From NCBI GenBank assembly GCA_021809805.1, contig JAJZKA010000020.1, forward strand, positions 1 through 35,284: a DNA stretch of 35,284 bases, read 5' to 3'. This DNA is from Actinomycetes bacterium. GTDB lineage: Bacteria > Actinomycetota > Acidimicrobiia > Acidimicrobiales > Bog-793. The notes beneath the pieces were generated by a model, which was not told the DNA's origin, ran no database searches, and saw only the letters and a program-made list of their open reading frames with translations. A program made the translations under genes and the position numbers. Below are positions 7,634 through 15,545 of the stretch, in pieces (the first letter of the stretch is position 1; every line of letters begins with the position of its first letter).

Positions 7634-9228
7634 TGGGTGCGGCGCCACCGCCGCCCGCGTCCCGTGTCCGCCGCTCGCACCGGCGCGCCTTGCACCTCAG
7701 CCTGCGGGCTCGCATCACCTTGGGCTTCACGCTCGGCGCGTTGGTGCTCTCGAGTGCGATCGCCGGCATCACCTACTTCACGACCCGCTCCCAGATCGTC
7801 AGCCAGCAGCTCACCGCCTTCCAGAAGGAGGCCCTGGCGGGGGCGGGCCAGCTCGACAACATGGTGACCGGCAGCACGCCCGTCGACCCGCTGCTCGCGA
7901 TCTTGACGATCGACGAGGCCGCCGTGAACGCCTCGCCCACCGGAGCCACCTCGACGAGCACGACGCCCCCAGCGGTCGCGTTCTACTACTCGCGCACCAA
8001 CGCCAGCTGGACGAACGCCAACCCCGAGTTCACCTCGCTGCTCCCTAGGTCGCTAAAGGCCCGCGTCGCGTCCTTCGATGAGCCCGCCTACCAGGTCTTC
8101 AACGACGGCGGGAACCCCTGGGTGGCCGTCGCCGTGCCGGTGCCCGACTTGCGGGCGACCTTCGTCGAGTCCTTCTCGCTCGAGCAGACGGCCCGCACGC
8201 TGCGCATCATCCTCGTCGCGCTGGCGGTCGCCGGTCTCGTCACCACGCTCGCCGGCGCCGTCGTCGGGCGGTGGGCGGCCGGCTTCGCGCTGCGGCCGCT
8301 GCGAGAGGTCTCCCAGGCCGCGCTGGCGATCGCGAGCGGTCGGCTGGGCACGCGCCTTGAGACCGGCGACGCTCCCGACCTCGCGGTGCTTGCCTCGTCG
8401 TTCAACCGCATGGTGGACCGCCTCCAGCAGCGCATCGAGCGCGACGCGCGCTTCACCTCCGATGTGAGCCACGAGCTGCGCTCACCGCTCACCACCCTCG
8501 CGACGTCCCTGTCGGTGATCGAGGCGCGCCGCGACGAGCTCCCCGAGCGCTCGCGCCAGGCGCTGCAGCTCGTGAGCGACGAGGTCCGGCGCTTCCAGCG
8601 CATGGTCGGCGAGTTGCTCGAGATCTCGCGTCTCGATGCCGGCTCCGCGGACTTCCAGGCGAGCGTCGTGCCGGTCGGCGAGGTCCTGCGACGCTCGGTC
8701 TCCACCTCGAGCCGTGAGCCGATCCCCCTTGAGATCGACCCCGCGGTCGAATCCCGCAAGGTGATCGTCGACAAGCGGCGCTTCGAGCGCATCCTCGCCA
8801 ATTTGATCGAGAACGCCGAGCGCTACGCCGGTGCTGCCATCAAGGTCACGGCCACGGCGCGCGACTCAAGCGTGCGCATCGGCGTCGAAGACGCCGGGCC
8901 CGGGATCCCTCCGAGCGAGCGCGAGCGCATCTTCGAGCGTTTCGCCCGGGGCTCGGTGGCCGCCGGCAGCCGGGGCACGGGCGGGGGGACCGGGCTCGGC
9001 CTCGCCCTCGTCCTCGAGCACGTCAAGCTGCACGGCGGTCGGGTGTGGGTCGAAGGACGCGAGGAGGGCGGCTCGCGCTTTGTCATCGAGCTGCCGCTCG
9101 CACCGCCCGGGGTCGGCGAGGACGCGAACGGTGAGACCGATGCGGGCGACGAACCGGTGGCGTCATCGCCCAAGCGCCCCGGGCGCGGCGGCGAGCGTGG
9201 CCGGTCAGCGACAGGGCGGCCAAGTTGA
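7633..9228 (+). CDS. mtrB: MtrB-like sensor histidine kinase
   Basis: This is a membrane sensor kinase of 531 residues. One membrane segment lies near residues 25-50, an extracytoplasmic sensor of about 140 residues follows, and a second segment lies near 190-215. After that come HAMP, a HisKA domain with phospho-acceptor His280 in DVSHELRSPL, and HATPase_c with the N box (Asn394 in IENAERY), EDAGPGIP and GTGLGLALV. The last 35 residues are hydrophilic and of low complexity. Its ATG overlaps the mtrA stop as TGATG, so the two are surely co-translated and MtrA is the partner. The sensor contains a Ser/Thr-rich stretch (GATSTSTTP) and I do not recognise a ligand-binding fold in it. Confidence 0.9.
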   Translation: MGAAPPPPASRVRRSHRRALHLSLRARITLGFTLGALVLSSAIAGITYFTTRSQIVSQQLTAFQKEALAGAGQLDNMVTGSTPVDPLLAILTIDEAAVNASPTGATSTSTTPPAVAFYYSRTNASWTNANPEFTSLLPRSLKARVASFDEPAYQVFNDGGNPWVAVAVPVPDLRATFVESFSLEQTARTLRIILVALAVAGLVTTLAGAVVGRWAAGFALRPLREVSQAALAIASGRLGTRLETGDAPDLAVLASSFNRMVDRLQQRIERDARFTSDVSHELRSPLTTLATSLSVIEARRDELPERSRQALQLVSDEVRRFQRMVGELLEISRLDAGSADFQASVVPVGEVLRRSVSTSSREPIPLEIDPAVESRKVIVDKRRFERILANLIENAERYAGAAIKVTATARDSSVRIGVEDAGPGIPPSERERIFERFARGSVAAGSRGTGGGTGLGLALVLEHVKLHGGRVWVEGREEGGSRFVIELPLAPPGVGEDANGETDAGDEPVASSPKRPGRGGERGRSATGRPS

Positions 9229-9884
9229 GGGCACGCCCGCGCCACCTCGGGGTGCTCGGCGCGCTCGGCGCGCTCGCCATTGGCCTCGGGGGCTGCGGCG
9301 TACCCACGAGCCCGATCGCCGTCGGCCTCCCGCCGAACCTCACCGTCCCCCCGCAGGGCGGATCCACGACGACGACCCCGACGACGACCACCGAGCCGCC
9401 CAAAGTGCCGTCATCCAAAGAGCTCCAGGTCTACCTGGTCCGCCGCGACGGCCACCTCGTCCCGGTGCCGCGGCCTTGGACGGCGACCAAGCTCACCCCG
9501 ACCGTCGCGGTCGGCCTTTTGGCCGGACCGCCGACGGCGAGCGAGAAGAACCTCACCAACGCCGTGCCGTCCTCACCCCAGGTGAAGATCGTCGTCAACC
9601 ACAGCCTGGCGCGCGTCAACCTCGACTACGCGTCGTTCTCGACGCTGTTCGGCCCGACGCTCTACACGGCGCTCGCCCAGATCGTCTACACCTTGATCAG
9701 CCACGTCGCGTTCCACATCAACGCGATCGACTTCCGCTTGAGCGGCGAGGGCTTCGGCCCAATCCCGTACAACTACACGCCGTCGGGCGCGACGGTCGAC
9801 CACCCCGTGACCAAGTCCACCTACGCTGCGCTGGCGCCGCTTCCGGTCAAGAAGCCGTCGAGCTCAAAGAAAGCCAAGGGCTGA
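9225..9884 (+). CDS. GerMN-domain lipoprotein, short LpqB-like
   Basis: This is a predicted lipoprotein of 219 residues. A hydrophobic signal (residues 8-21) ends in the lipobox LGGC with Cys24, followed by a Pro/Thr-rich linker (about 38-65). A GerMN-like domain (about 70-190) is suggested by the pattern VAVGLLAGPP, VNHSLARVNLDYASF and ALAQIVYTL. In actinobacteria LpqB follows mtrB and modulates MtrB; it carries GerMN plus a beta-propeller region, which is missing here. The start is TTG overlapping the kinase stop as TTGA. The C-terminus is a Lys/Ser-rich tail. The GerMN call is from pattern recognition; the functional link to MtrAB is inferred from position. Confidence 0.75.
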   Translation: MRARPRHLGVLGALGALAIGLGGCGVPTSPIAVGLPPNLTVPPQGGSTTTTPTTTTEPPKVPSSKELQVYLVRRDGHLVPVPRPWTATKLTPTVAVGLLAGPPTASEKNLTNAVPSSPQVKIVVNHSLARVNLDYASFSTLFGPTLYTALAQIVYTLISHVAFHINAIDFRLSGEGFGPIPYNYTPSGATVDHPVTKSTYAALAPLPVKKPSSSKKAKG

Positions 9885-9897
9885 GTGCGGCCTCAGC
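9880..9897. terminator. Small inverted repeat at a convergent gene junction
   Basis: GCTGAG (9880-9885) and CTCAGC (9892-9897) form a 6-base stem with a 6-base loop that spans both convergent stop codons. There is no T-run on either side, so at best it is a weak bidirectional terminator; the symmetry may simply reflect two facing TGA stops. Confidence 0.25.
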
Positions 9898-10273
9898 GCC
9901 GCGATGCCGGCGCGCTCAGCGCGTCGTCGCCCTCGGGGTCGAACTCGAGGCGATCCGAGTCCGCCCAGAGCCGCTCGAGGCCGTAGTAGGAGCGGGCCTC
10001 CTGCTCAAAGACGTGCACGACAAAGTCGCCGTAGTCGAGCAGCACCCACTTCAAATCGCGAAGGCCCTCGCTGCGCAGCAGCTTGCCTCCGGCCGCGCGG
10101 ACCGCCTTTTGCACCTCGTCCAGCACGGCGCGCACCTGGCGGTCATTGCGGCCCCCGGTGATCACGAAGTGGTCGGTGATGCCGATCAGCTCACCGACAT
10201 CGAGGATCAGGGTCTCTTCCAGCGTCTTGCCAGACGCGGCCCGGGCCGCGATCGTGGCGAGTCCCAGGCTCAA
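9893..10273 (-). CDS. rsfS: Ribosomal silencing factor RsfS (Iojap family)
   Basis: RsfS binds uL14 on the 50S subunit and blocks subunit joining during starvation. The 126-residue product shows the family pattern: KTLEETLILDVGELIGITDHFVI, GRNDRQVRAVLDEV, and GLRDLKWVLLDYGDFVVHVFEQEARSYYGLERLW. The start appears to be TTG 10273, because no ATG or GTG occurs in frame nearby upstream; this TTG overlaps the stop of a 28-codon ORF as TTGA. It lies downstream of nadD, the usual partner order. The tail after the conserved Trp is short and acidic. Confidence 0.94.
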   Translation of the reverse strand: MSLGLATIAARAASGKTLEETLILDVGELIGITDHFVITGGRNDRQVRAVLDEVQKAVRAAGGKLLRSEGLRDLKWVLLDYGDFVVHVFEQEARSYYGLERLWADSDRLEFDPEGDDALSAPASRR

Positions 10274-10356
10274 CGGGCGACGTCCAGGCAGACCACGCGA
10301 CCGGGATTGAGGCGGACAGCCAGCCGGGCCCCGGGCGCTTCGAGGTGTTCGTTCAT
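10270..10356 (-). CDS. 28-residue micro-ORF coupled to nadD and rsfS
   Basis: Between nadD and rsfS the minus strand has an ATG at 10356 that overlaps the nadD stop as ATGA. The frame runs 28 codons and its TGA overlaps the rsfS TTG start as TTGA, filling the gap exactly. The peptide starts MNEHLEAPGARLAVRL and ends VVCLDVAR. I do not recognise it. It might be a real small protein, or a translated spacer that carries ribosomes from nadD to the weak TTG start of rsfS, which has no evident Shine-Dalgarno. The double overlap is seen directly; expression and function are inference. Confidence 0.45.
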   Translation of the reverse strand: MNEHLEAPGARLAVRLNPGRVVCLDVAR

Positions 10357-10952
10357 CCGCGTTCAGCGTACAGCCGCCGCGAACGGATCACGCGGATGGC
10401 GGGTTCGGGAACGAGGTAATCGAGGGGACGACCGGTGCGGGCACGGTCGCGTAAGTCCGTGCCCGAGATCTCGAGGTCGGGCACCTCGATGGCGAGCGCC
10501 CGCCAGCCCGATAGCGGCCCGTTGGCGCCGAGCTCGACCATCTCGGTGCCCGGGCGGTTGATGGCCACCAAGGTCGCGAGCCCACGGATCGCCTCGATGC
10601 GCTCCCAGCTGTCCAGGCTGGCGACGACATCGGCGCCGACGAGGAGGAATAGCTCGGCGCCAGGATGCTCGTCGGCCAGCTGCTCGACCGTGTCGGCGGT
10701 GTAGGAGAGCCCGCCGCGCTCGATCTCGAGCGTCGAGGCCTCGAGGCCCGGGTGCCCAGCAACGGCCGCCGTCACCATCGCGAGGCGGTCCTCAGCCGGC
10801 GTCACCGGCCGGTTTCCCACCTTCTGCCAGGGCTCGTTCGCCACCACGAGCAGCACCCGGTCGAGCGCCAGAGTGTGGCGGGCATTCACGGCGACGACGA
10901 GGTGGCCGACATGCACGGGATCGAACGTCCCGCCGAAGATGCCCAGCCGCAC
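10353..10952 (-). CDS. nadD: Nicotinate-nucleotide adenylyltransferase
   Basis: NadD adenylates nicotinate mononucleotide to deamido-NAD in NAD synthesis. From GTG 10952 the 199-residue protein starts MRLGIFGGTFDPVHVGHL, the nucleotidyltransferase motif with both His residues (positions 14 and 17). Further motifs are PWQK, YTADTVEQL and FLLVGADVV, and the C-terminal ISGTDLRDRARTGRP matches the conserved I-S-S/G-T-x-x-R element. An in-frame start further upstream would add 12 residues unlike the family. In many bacteria it follows proA; here it lies more than 6 kb away from proA but still upstream of rsfS. A TAGTGT at 10990-10985 could serve as its -10. Confidence 0.95.
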   Translation of the reverse strand: MRLGIFGGTFDPVHVGHLVVAVNARHTLALDRVLLVVANEPWQKVGNRPVTPAEDRLAMVTAAVAGHPGLEASTLEIERGGLSYTADTVEQLADEHPGAELFLLVGADVVASLDSWERIEAIRGLATLVAINRPGTEMVELGANGPLSGWRALAIEVPDLEISGTDLRDRARTGRPLDYLVPEPAIRVIRSRRLYAERG

Positions 10953-11072
10953 TAGCCAACCCGCCGCAGACGCCGCACGGCGGCACACTAGGCGCCCAGA
11001 CGCCGGCGGTGCCTTTTGAGCGGTCTGTTAGGGGTCCCCGGGCCCCGTGCGCAGTCGGTGCGGCGGTGTGCC

Positions 11073-11078
11073 TAGGCT
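11073..11078 (+). promoter_or_regulatory. -10 element giving a leaderless DAHP synthase mRNA
   Basis: TAGGCT stands 5 bases before ATG 11084, so the expected transcription start falls on or next to the A of the start codon. No Shine-Dalgarno precedes this ATG, which fits a leaderless transcript, a common type in actinobacteria. I see no convincing -35 at the usual distance. Confidence 0.45.
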
Positions 11079-11083
11079 TTGGC

Positions 11084-12466
11084 ATGGCCGGGAACTCTTC
11101 ATCGCCCGCTCCCGTCGCGGCATCGGCCGCGCCGTGGCACCCCGCAGCCTGGAAGGGCCTGCCGGCCTCCCAGCTGCCGACCTGGCCCGAGGGGGCCGCC
11201 CTCGAGGCTGCCCGAGCCGGCCTCGCCGGCCTCCCTCCGCTCGTCTTTGCCGGCGAGGCCCGCAAGCTCACCGACGCGCTCGCGGACGTGAGCCGCGGAC
11301 GGGCGTTCATCCTCCAGGCCGGCGACTGCGCCGAGTCCTTCGCCGAGCAGGGCGCGGACCAGATCCGCGACAAGCTCAAGGTGATCTTGCAGATGGCGGT
11401 GGTGCTCACCTATGCCTCGGGCGTCCCGGTCGTCAAAATTGGCCGGATCGCCGGGCAGTACGCGAAACCCCGCTCATCGCTCACCGAACGCGTCGGTGAC
11501 GTCGAGATGCCGGCCTTTCGCGGCCACATCATCAATGACGACGCGCCGGTGCCCGCGGCGCGCGTGCCGGACCCGAACCGCATGGTCACCGCCTACCACC
11601 ACGCGGCGGCGACCTTGAACCTCCTGCGCGCCTTCACCAACGGCGGCTTCGCCGACCTCTCGCACGTGCACGCCTGGAACCAGGAGTTCCTCGCCTCGAG
11701 CGCCGAGGGGCGCCGCTACGAGGCGATCGCCGAGGAGATCGACCGGGCTCTGCGCTTCATGCGAGCGTGCGGCGTCGACCTGTCGGCGGGTGCGCCGATC
11801 CACCAGGTCGACTTCTACACCTCCCACGAGGCGCTGCTCCTCGACTACGAGGAGATGCTGACCCGGCGCGACTCGCTGAGCGGGGATTGGTACGACTGCT
11901 CGGCGCACATGCTCTGGATCGGCGAGCGCACCCGTGAGCTCGACGGAGCGCACGTGGGCTTCCTCGCCGGGGTCCACAACCCGATCGGTGTCAAGCTCGG
12001 CCCCACCGCCACCCCCGCGGAGGCGGTCGCGCTGTGTGAGGTGCTGAACCCCGAGAAGATCCCCGGCCGGCTCACCTTGATCTGCCGTCTCGGCGTCGCC
12101 AAGGTCACGAGCCTCCTCCCTCCGCTCATCCGCGCCGTGACCGATCGCGGCCACCCGGTCGTGTGGGAGTGCGACCCGATGCACGGCAACACCTTCACCT
12201 CCGAGAACGGACGCAAGACGCGCCACTTCGATGATGTGCTGGGCGAGATCCGCGGCTTTTTCGCCGCCCACAAGGCGGAGGGAACCTGGCCCGGTGGCGT
12301 GCACGTCGAGCTGACCGGCGATGACGTCACGGAATGCCTCGGTGGCGTGGAGGACATCCTCGAAGAGCAACTCCCGCTGCGCTATACGACGACCTGTGAC
12401 CCGCGCCTGAACGCTCGCCAGTCGATCGATCTCGCCTTCCGGGTCGCCGAGCTGCTGCGCGGCTGA
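11084..12466 (+). CDS. aroG: Class II 3-deoxy-D-arabino-heptulosonate 7-phosphate synthase
   Basis: This enzyme condenses phosphoenolpyruvate with erythrose 4-phosphate, the first step of the shikimate pathway. The protein of about 460 residues is of the plant/actinobacterial class II type. Motifs include FILQAGDCAESF (metal-binding Cys), VVKIGRIAGQYAKPRS, a DLSHVHAWN segment, EALLLDYEE, WIGERTRELDGAHV, GVKLGPTATP and the metal-binding WECDPMHGNT. I took ATG 11084 as the start because of the leaderless -10 and because the 25 upstream residues look random. Its stop overlaps the start of the next gene (TGATG). It lies on the plus strand between two minus-strand blocks. Confidence 0.95.
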   Translation: MAGNSSSPAPVAASAAPWHPAAWKGLPASQLPTWPEGAALEAARAGLAGLPPLVFAGEARKLTDALADVSRGRAFILQAGDCAESFAEQGADQIRDKLKVILQMAVVLTYASGVPVVKIGRIAGQYAKPRSSLTERVGDVEMPAFRGHIINDDAPVPAARVPDPNRMVTAYHHAAATLNLLRAFTNGGFADLSHVHAWNQEFLASSAEGRRYEAIAEEIDRALRFMRACGVDLSAGAPIHQVDFYTSHEALLLDYEEMLTRRDSLSGDWYDCSAHMLWIGERTRELDGAHVGFLAGVHNPIGVKLGPTATPAEAVALCEVLNPEKIPGRLTLICRLGVAKVTSLLPPLIRAVTDRGHPVVWECDPMHGNTFTSENGRKTRHFDDVLGEIRGFFAAHKAEGTWPGGVHVELTGDDVTECLGGVEDILEEQLPLRYTTTCDPRLNARQSIDLAFRVAELLRG

Positions 12467-14586
12467 TGCGGCGCGCCTTCGGGCGGCGCCGGGGCCGGCG
12501 CAGGGCGGTGGCGGTCGCGCTCAGCTCGCTTGGTTGGCTCACCGCCGCGATCTCCCCGGCCGCCAGCGCGAGCGGCGCCGCCACCACCACCACCTCGACG
12601 ACAACGTCCACGCTGGCGCCGAGTTCGTCTGGGTCCAGCACCACCACGACGGCACCCGTCGCGCCGCTCAGCCTGTCCTGTCGCGCTCCAGCTGCACCAC
12701 CACCAACGACGACGTCGGGCACCTCGGGCACGCGGGGAGCCTCGGGCACGAGCGGCTCGGCGGCAAGCACGTCCACGCTCGGCGCACCCGAGCAGGCGGT
12801 GACGACCACCTCGACGACGCTCCCGGTCGCATCGACCACGTTGACGACGGGCACTTCGGGCACCTCGGGCGCCTCATCTTCGACCACCTCGACGACGACC
12901 GCGGGCGCGGGCGGCGTGCTCGTCGGCTACTACCTCGTTGAGTCCAACGGCTCGGTCGTGAACGGCGGCAGCGCTGCGGCGTTCAGCGCGAGCAAGAAGA
13001 TGGTTCCGCTCGTCGTCGCCGGCGCGGTCGTGCCCGGCGACACCGGCTACTGGCTCCTCACCTCGCGGGGCAACCTCTACAACTTTGGGAGCGCGGTCGA
13101 CTACGGCTCGCCGCTGCGCACGCGCCATCTCGGCACCTACATCGGCATCACGACGACACCGGACGGAAAGGGATTCCTCGTCGTCACGACCAAGGGGAGC
13201 GTCGAACACTACGGAGACGCGCCGTTTTGCGGCTCACCAGTGCACGCGAAGATCAACGGGCACGTGGCGGGGATCGTCGACACCCCCGATGGCAACGGCT
13301 ACTGGGTCTACACGAGCGGTGGCCAGGTCTTCGCCTACGGCGACGCGCACAGCTACGGGAGCGGCCCCGGGCCCGCTCACTCGCCGGTGATCGGCATGGC
13401 CGCGACCCCCGACGGGCACGGCTACTGGCTCGCCTACAACGACGGCGCAGTGCGCCAGTTCGGCGATGCGGCCTTCTTCGGCTCGGCGGCGCATCACCAT
13501 CTCCACAGTCCGATCGCGGCCTTCGCGGCCAATTCGCAGGGCACTGGATACTGGCTCATCGAGACGAACGGGACGATGTTCCAGTACGGAAACGCCCCCT
13601 TTTATGGTTCTCTCGTCCATCACCCGCCAAAGCCGCCGGTGCGCATCGCGACCATCTTGGCGACCGCGATCGTCGAACAGCCGAGCCCGCCGAGCACCTC
13701 GAGCAGCAGCACCACCACGACGACGACGCTGCCGCCGCTCCCCCCGCTCACCGGGGATCCCTTCGCGCACGGCGCGATCGGCTATGACATCTCGAACTTC
13801 CAGTGCCAAAAACCCGGCTCGAGCCTTGCGCGGTCCAAGCTCCCCGTGGTGAGCGGGATCGCCATCTTGCAGGTGGCCGGCTGGCTCGACACCTCGCAGA
13901 ACTCCTGCCTTTCCTCTGAAGTGGCGTGGGCCGAGAGTGCCGGCACGGGCACGGCCGGCCTCAGCTTGTACATCTTCATGAACTCCCCCGACAACAGCAC
14001 CTCTGCCAGGGCCCAGGACGCGGCCGGCCCCGCGGGTGCCTGCGCGCTCTTGGCGAGCACGGCCCAGCCAGCCTGCCGTGCCTACAACTACGGCTACAAC
14101 GGCGCCCGAAACGCGTACAGCTATGCCACTGCCGAGGGCGCGCGCTCCTCGCTGTGGTGGCTCGATGTCGAAGGCGCGGCGCTCGCGTCGGGAGACTTCT
14201 CGAATTTCTCGGCCGGCCAGTACTGGTCGGCGAACCCCGCGCTCAACGCCGCCACGATCCAAGGGGCGATCGACGCGCTACGCGCCGAGGGCATCACCGT
14301 TGGCATCTACTCAACGAACGAGCAGTACGCGAAGATCACGGGCGGCTACGTGCCAACCGGTGCGCGCGTGCCGCTGTGGGTTGCCGGAGTTCCCTGGACG
14401 AACCCTCCCTACAACGAAAAGGGACTGCCGAGCACCGCAGCGCTCGCGGCGTGGTGCGCGGGCACCGCCCACTACGCGAACAGCAAGGCGGGCGACCTGT
14501 TCGCCGGCGGGGTGCCCTGGCTGTTGCAGGAGACCCCGGGCATCCTCCCCTCCCCGTACGGCATCGACCCCGACTACGCCTGCTGA
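12466..14586 (+). CDS. Secreted repeat protein with C-terminal GH25-like domain
   Basis: This is a predicted exported protein of 706 residues. An Arg-rich N-terminus and hydrophobic stretch (about 12-36) form a signal peptide ending near ASA. A Thr/Ser/Gly-rich region (about 38-150) follows, then about five repeats of 45-50 residues (about 150-390) built on G-Y-W-L/V, a Gly-containing turn and F/Y-G-D/S-A. A Thr-rich linker (about 400-425) leads to a C-terminal domain (about 433-706) that begins GYDISNF with Asp441 and contains WWLDVEG with Asp567 and Glu569. The Asp at the first strand and the D-x-E pair resemble GH25 lysozyme-type barrels. Peptidoglycan cleavage is a plausible but unproven activity. 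Its start overlaps the DAHP synthase stop, an odd partner. Confidence 0.8.
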   Translation: MRRAFGRRRGRRRAVAVALSSLGWLTAAISPAASASGAATTTTSTTTSTLAPSSSGSSTTTTAPVAPLSLSCRAPAAPPPTTTSGTSGTRGASGTSGSAASTSTLGAPEQAVTTTSTTLPVASTTLTTGTSGTSGASSSTTSTTTAGAGGVLVGYYLVESNGSVVNGGSAAAFSASKKMVPLVVAGAVVPGDTGYWLLTSRGNLYNFGSAVDYGSPLRTRHLGTYIGITTTPDGKGFLVVTTKGSVEHYGDAPFCGSPVHAKINGHVAGIVDTPDGNGYWVYTSGGQVFAYGDAHSYGSGPGPAHSPVIGMAATPDGHGYWLAYNDGAVRQFGDAAFFGSAAHHHLHSPIAAFAANSQGTGYWLIETNGTMFQYGNAPFYGSLVHHPPKPPVRIATILATAIVEQPSPPSTSSSSTTTTTTLPPLPPLTGDPFAHGAIGYDISNFQCQKPGSSLARSKLPVVSGIAILQVAGWLDTSQNSCLSSEVAWAESAGTGTAGLSLYIFMNSPDNSTSARAQDAAGPAGACALLASTAQPACRAYNYGYNGARNAYSYATAEGARSSLWWLDVEGAALASGDFSNFSAGQYWSANPALNAATIQGAIDALRAEGITVGIYSTNEQYAKITGGYVPTGARVPLWVAGVPWTNPPYNEKGLPSTAALAAWCAGTAHYANSKAGDLFAGGVPWLLQETPGILPSPYGIDPDYAC
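12577..12912 (+). repeat. Low-complexity Thr/Ser/Gly-coding repeats
   Basis: The segment consists of short imperfect repeats such as ACCACC/ACGACG runs and recurrent GGCACCTCGGGCAC-like units, encoding Thr-, Ser- and Gly-rich stretches (for example GTSGT and STTST). It is the linker of the secreted protein and is a likely site of length variation and of O-glycosylation. Confidence 0.7.
12915..13640 (+). repeat. About five G-Y-W-type protein repeats
   Basis: The encoded units recur about every 45-50 residues with the pattern GYW-L/V-x(4)-G-x-(V/L/M)-(Y/F/R)-x-(F/Y)-G-(D/S/N)-A, seen at GYWLLTSRGNLYNFGSA, GYWVYTSGGQVFAYGDA, GYWLAYNDGAVRQFGDA and GYWLIETNGTMFQYGNA. A more diverged unit reads GFLVVTTKGSVEHYGDA. 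They resemble blades of a beta-propeller. Such repeats are frequent in secreted Acidimicrobiia proteins, from memory. Confidence 0.75.
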
Positions 14587-14606
14587 GCCAGCACGGAGCG
14601 CGGGAC

Positions 14607-15476
14607 TCAGCCCGCCAGCTCAGCGATCGCCGCGAAGATCGCCGCGCGGATCTCGCGCGGATCGCACGCCTCGGCGACCGTCGCGTTCGGCGGCGGGGCG
14701 TGGCGGCGGCGATCGACGACGGTCGCCCCATGGGCGACGAGGCCCTCGCGCTCGCATCTCACATGGCGCTCGCGCCAGGAGAACCGGGCTGGCTCGATGA
14801 GGGCGATGGCGGTCACGGCGTCGTGGGGGACAAAGATCCCGTCGCGCTCGCAGAGCGCGCCGGCGGCCCGGCTGAGGAGCTCGCCAGCCGGCCCGAGTGC
14901 CGCCAGGGCGGCGAGGTCGTCCCGGCTCCAGCGACAGCTCATGGTCACGTCCAAGGGCACCATCGACACCGGGCACGCGCTCGTGAGGACCTCGTCGGCG
15001 GCGGTGGGGTCCATCCAGGCGTTGAACTCCGCAGCGGCCGTCATGTTGCCCCCGACGGCGACGGCGCCGCCCATCCAGAGCACCGAGGTGACCGGGTCGC
15101 CACGGTGCAGGGCCTGTGCCACGACCGTCATCGCCGAGGAGACAAAGACCGGCCCCTCGAGGCGCGCCAGCGCGCTGACCGGAAGTGCCGCCCCGGCCAG
15201 GTCGCCGCCAAATCCGCCGAACCCATCCGCGCCGTGGAACGGGTCGCGGTCGGTCGGATAGGGACCACCGAGTCCGCGGCGCGCGCCGAGACGGACGGGG
15301 ACGCCGCCGGCGCCGATGCTGGCGAGGAACCGGGCGGTCGTGCGCGCCGTGATCGGTAAAGCGAGGCTCCCCTCGGTGGCGACGACCTGGCGGATCGGAA
15401 CACCCGCGCCACGGAGCACCGCCAGGGCAACGGCGTCGTCGATGCCCCCGTCAACCACGACCTCGAGCGGTTCCAT
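14607..15476 (-). CDS. Nucleoside hydrolase, IunH family
   Basis: The enzyme hydrolyses N-ribosidic bonds of nucleosides to free base and ribose, a salvage function. The 289-residue protein begins MEPLEVVVDGGIDDAVAL, in which the three Ca-binding Asp residues of D-P-G-x-D-D are kept while the preceding Asp of the usual D-x-D-P-G motif is Val. The diagnostic block MGGAVAVGGNMTAAAEFNAWMDPTAADEVL matches GG-N-x-AEFN-x-DPEAA. A C-terminal PHDAVTA supplies the last metal ligand. It is convergent with the repeat protein (20 bases apart). The base specificity cannot be read from sequence. The missing first Asp is outside the residues I know to bind calcium. Confidence 0.88.
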   Translation of the reverse strand: MEPLEVVVDGGIDDAVALAVLRGAGVPIRQVVATEGSLALPITARTTARFLASIGAGGVPVRLGARRGLGGPYPTDRDPFHGADGFGGFGGDLAGAALPVSALARLEGPVFVSSAMTVVAQALHRGDPVTSVLWMGGAVAVGGNMTAAAEFNAWMDPTAADEVLTSACPVSMVPLDVTMSCRWSRDDLAALAALGPAGELLSRAAGALCERDGIFVPHDAVTAIALIEPARFSWRERHVRCEREGLVAHGATVVDRRRHAPPPNATVAEACDPREIRAAIFAAIAELAG

Positions 15477-15545
15477 CCACGAAATCGTGGCACGCCAGCC
15501 GCCCTGGCCCTGACCGCGTCGGCGATCGCTCGCCGCGGCGGGCGG

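Noticed and set aside
12577-12912. Short DNA repeats that might suggest a CRISPR or satellite array
   Set aside because: The units are imperfect, very short, without spacers, and encode a Thr/Ser/Gly-rich linker in frame.
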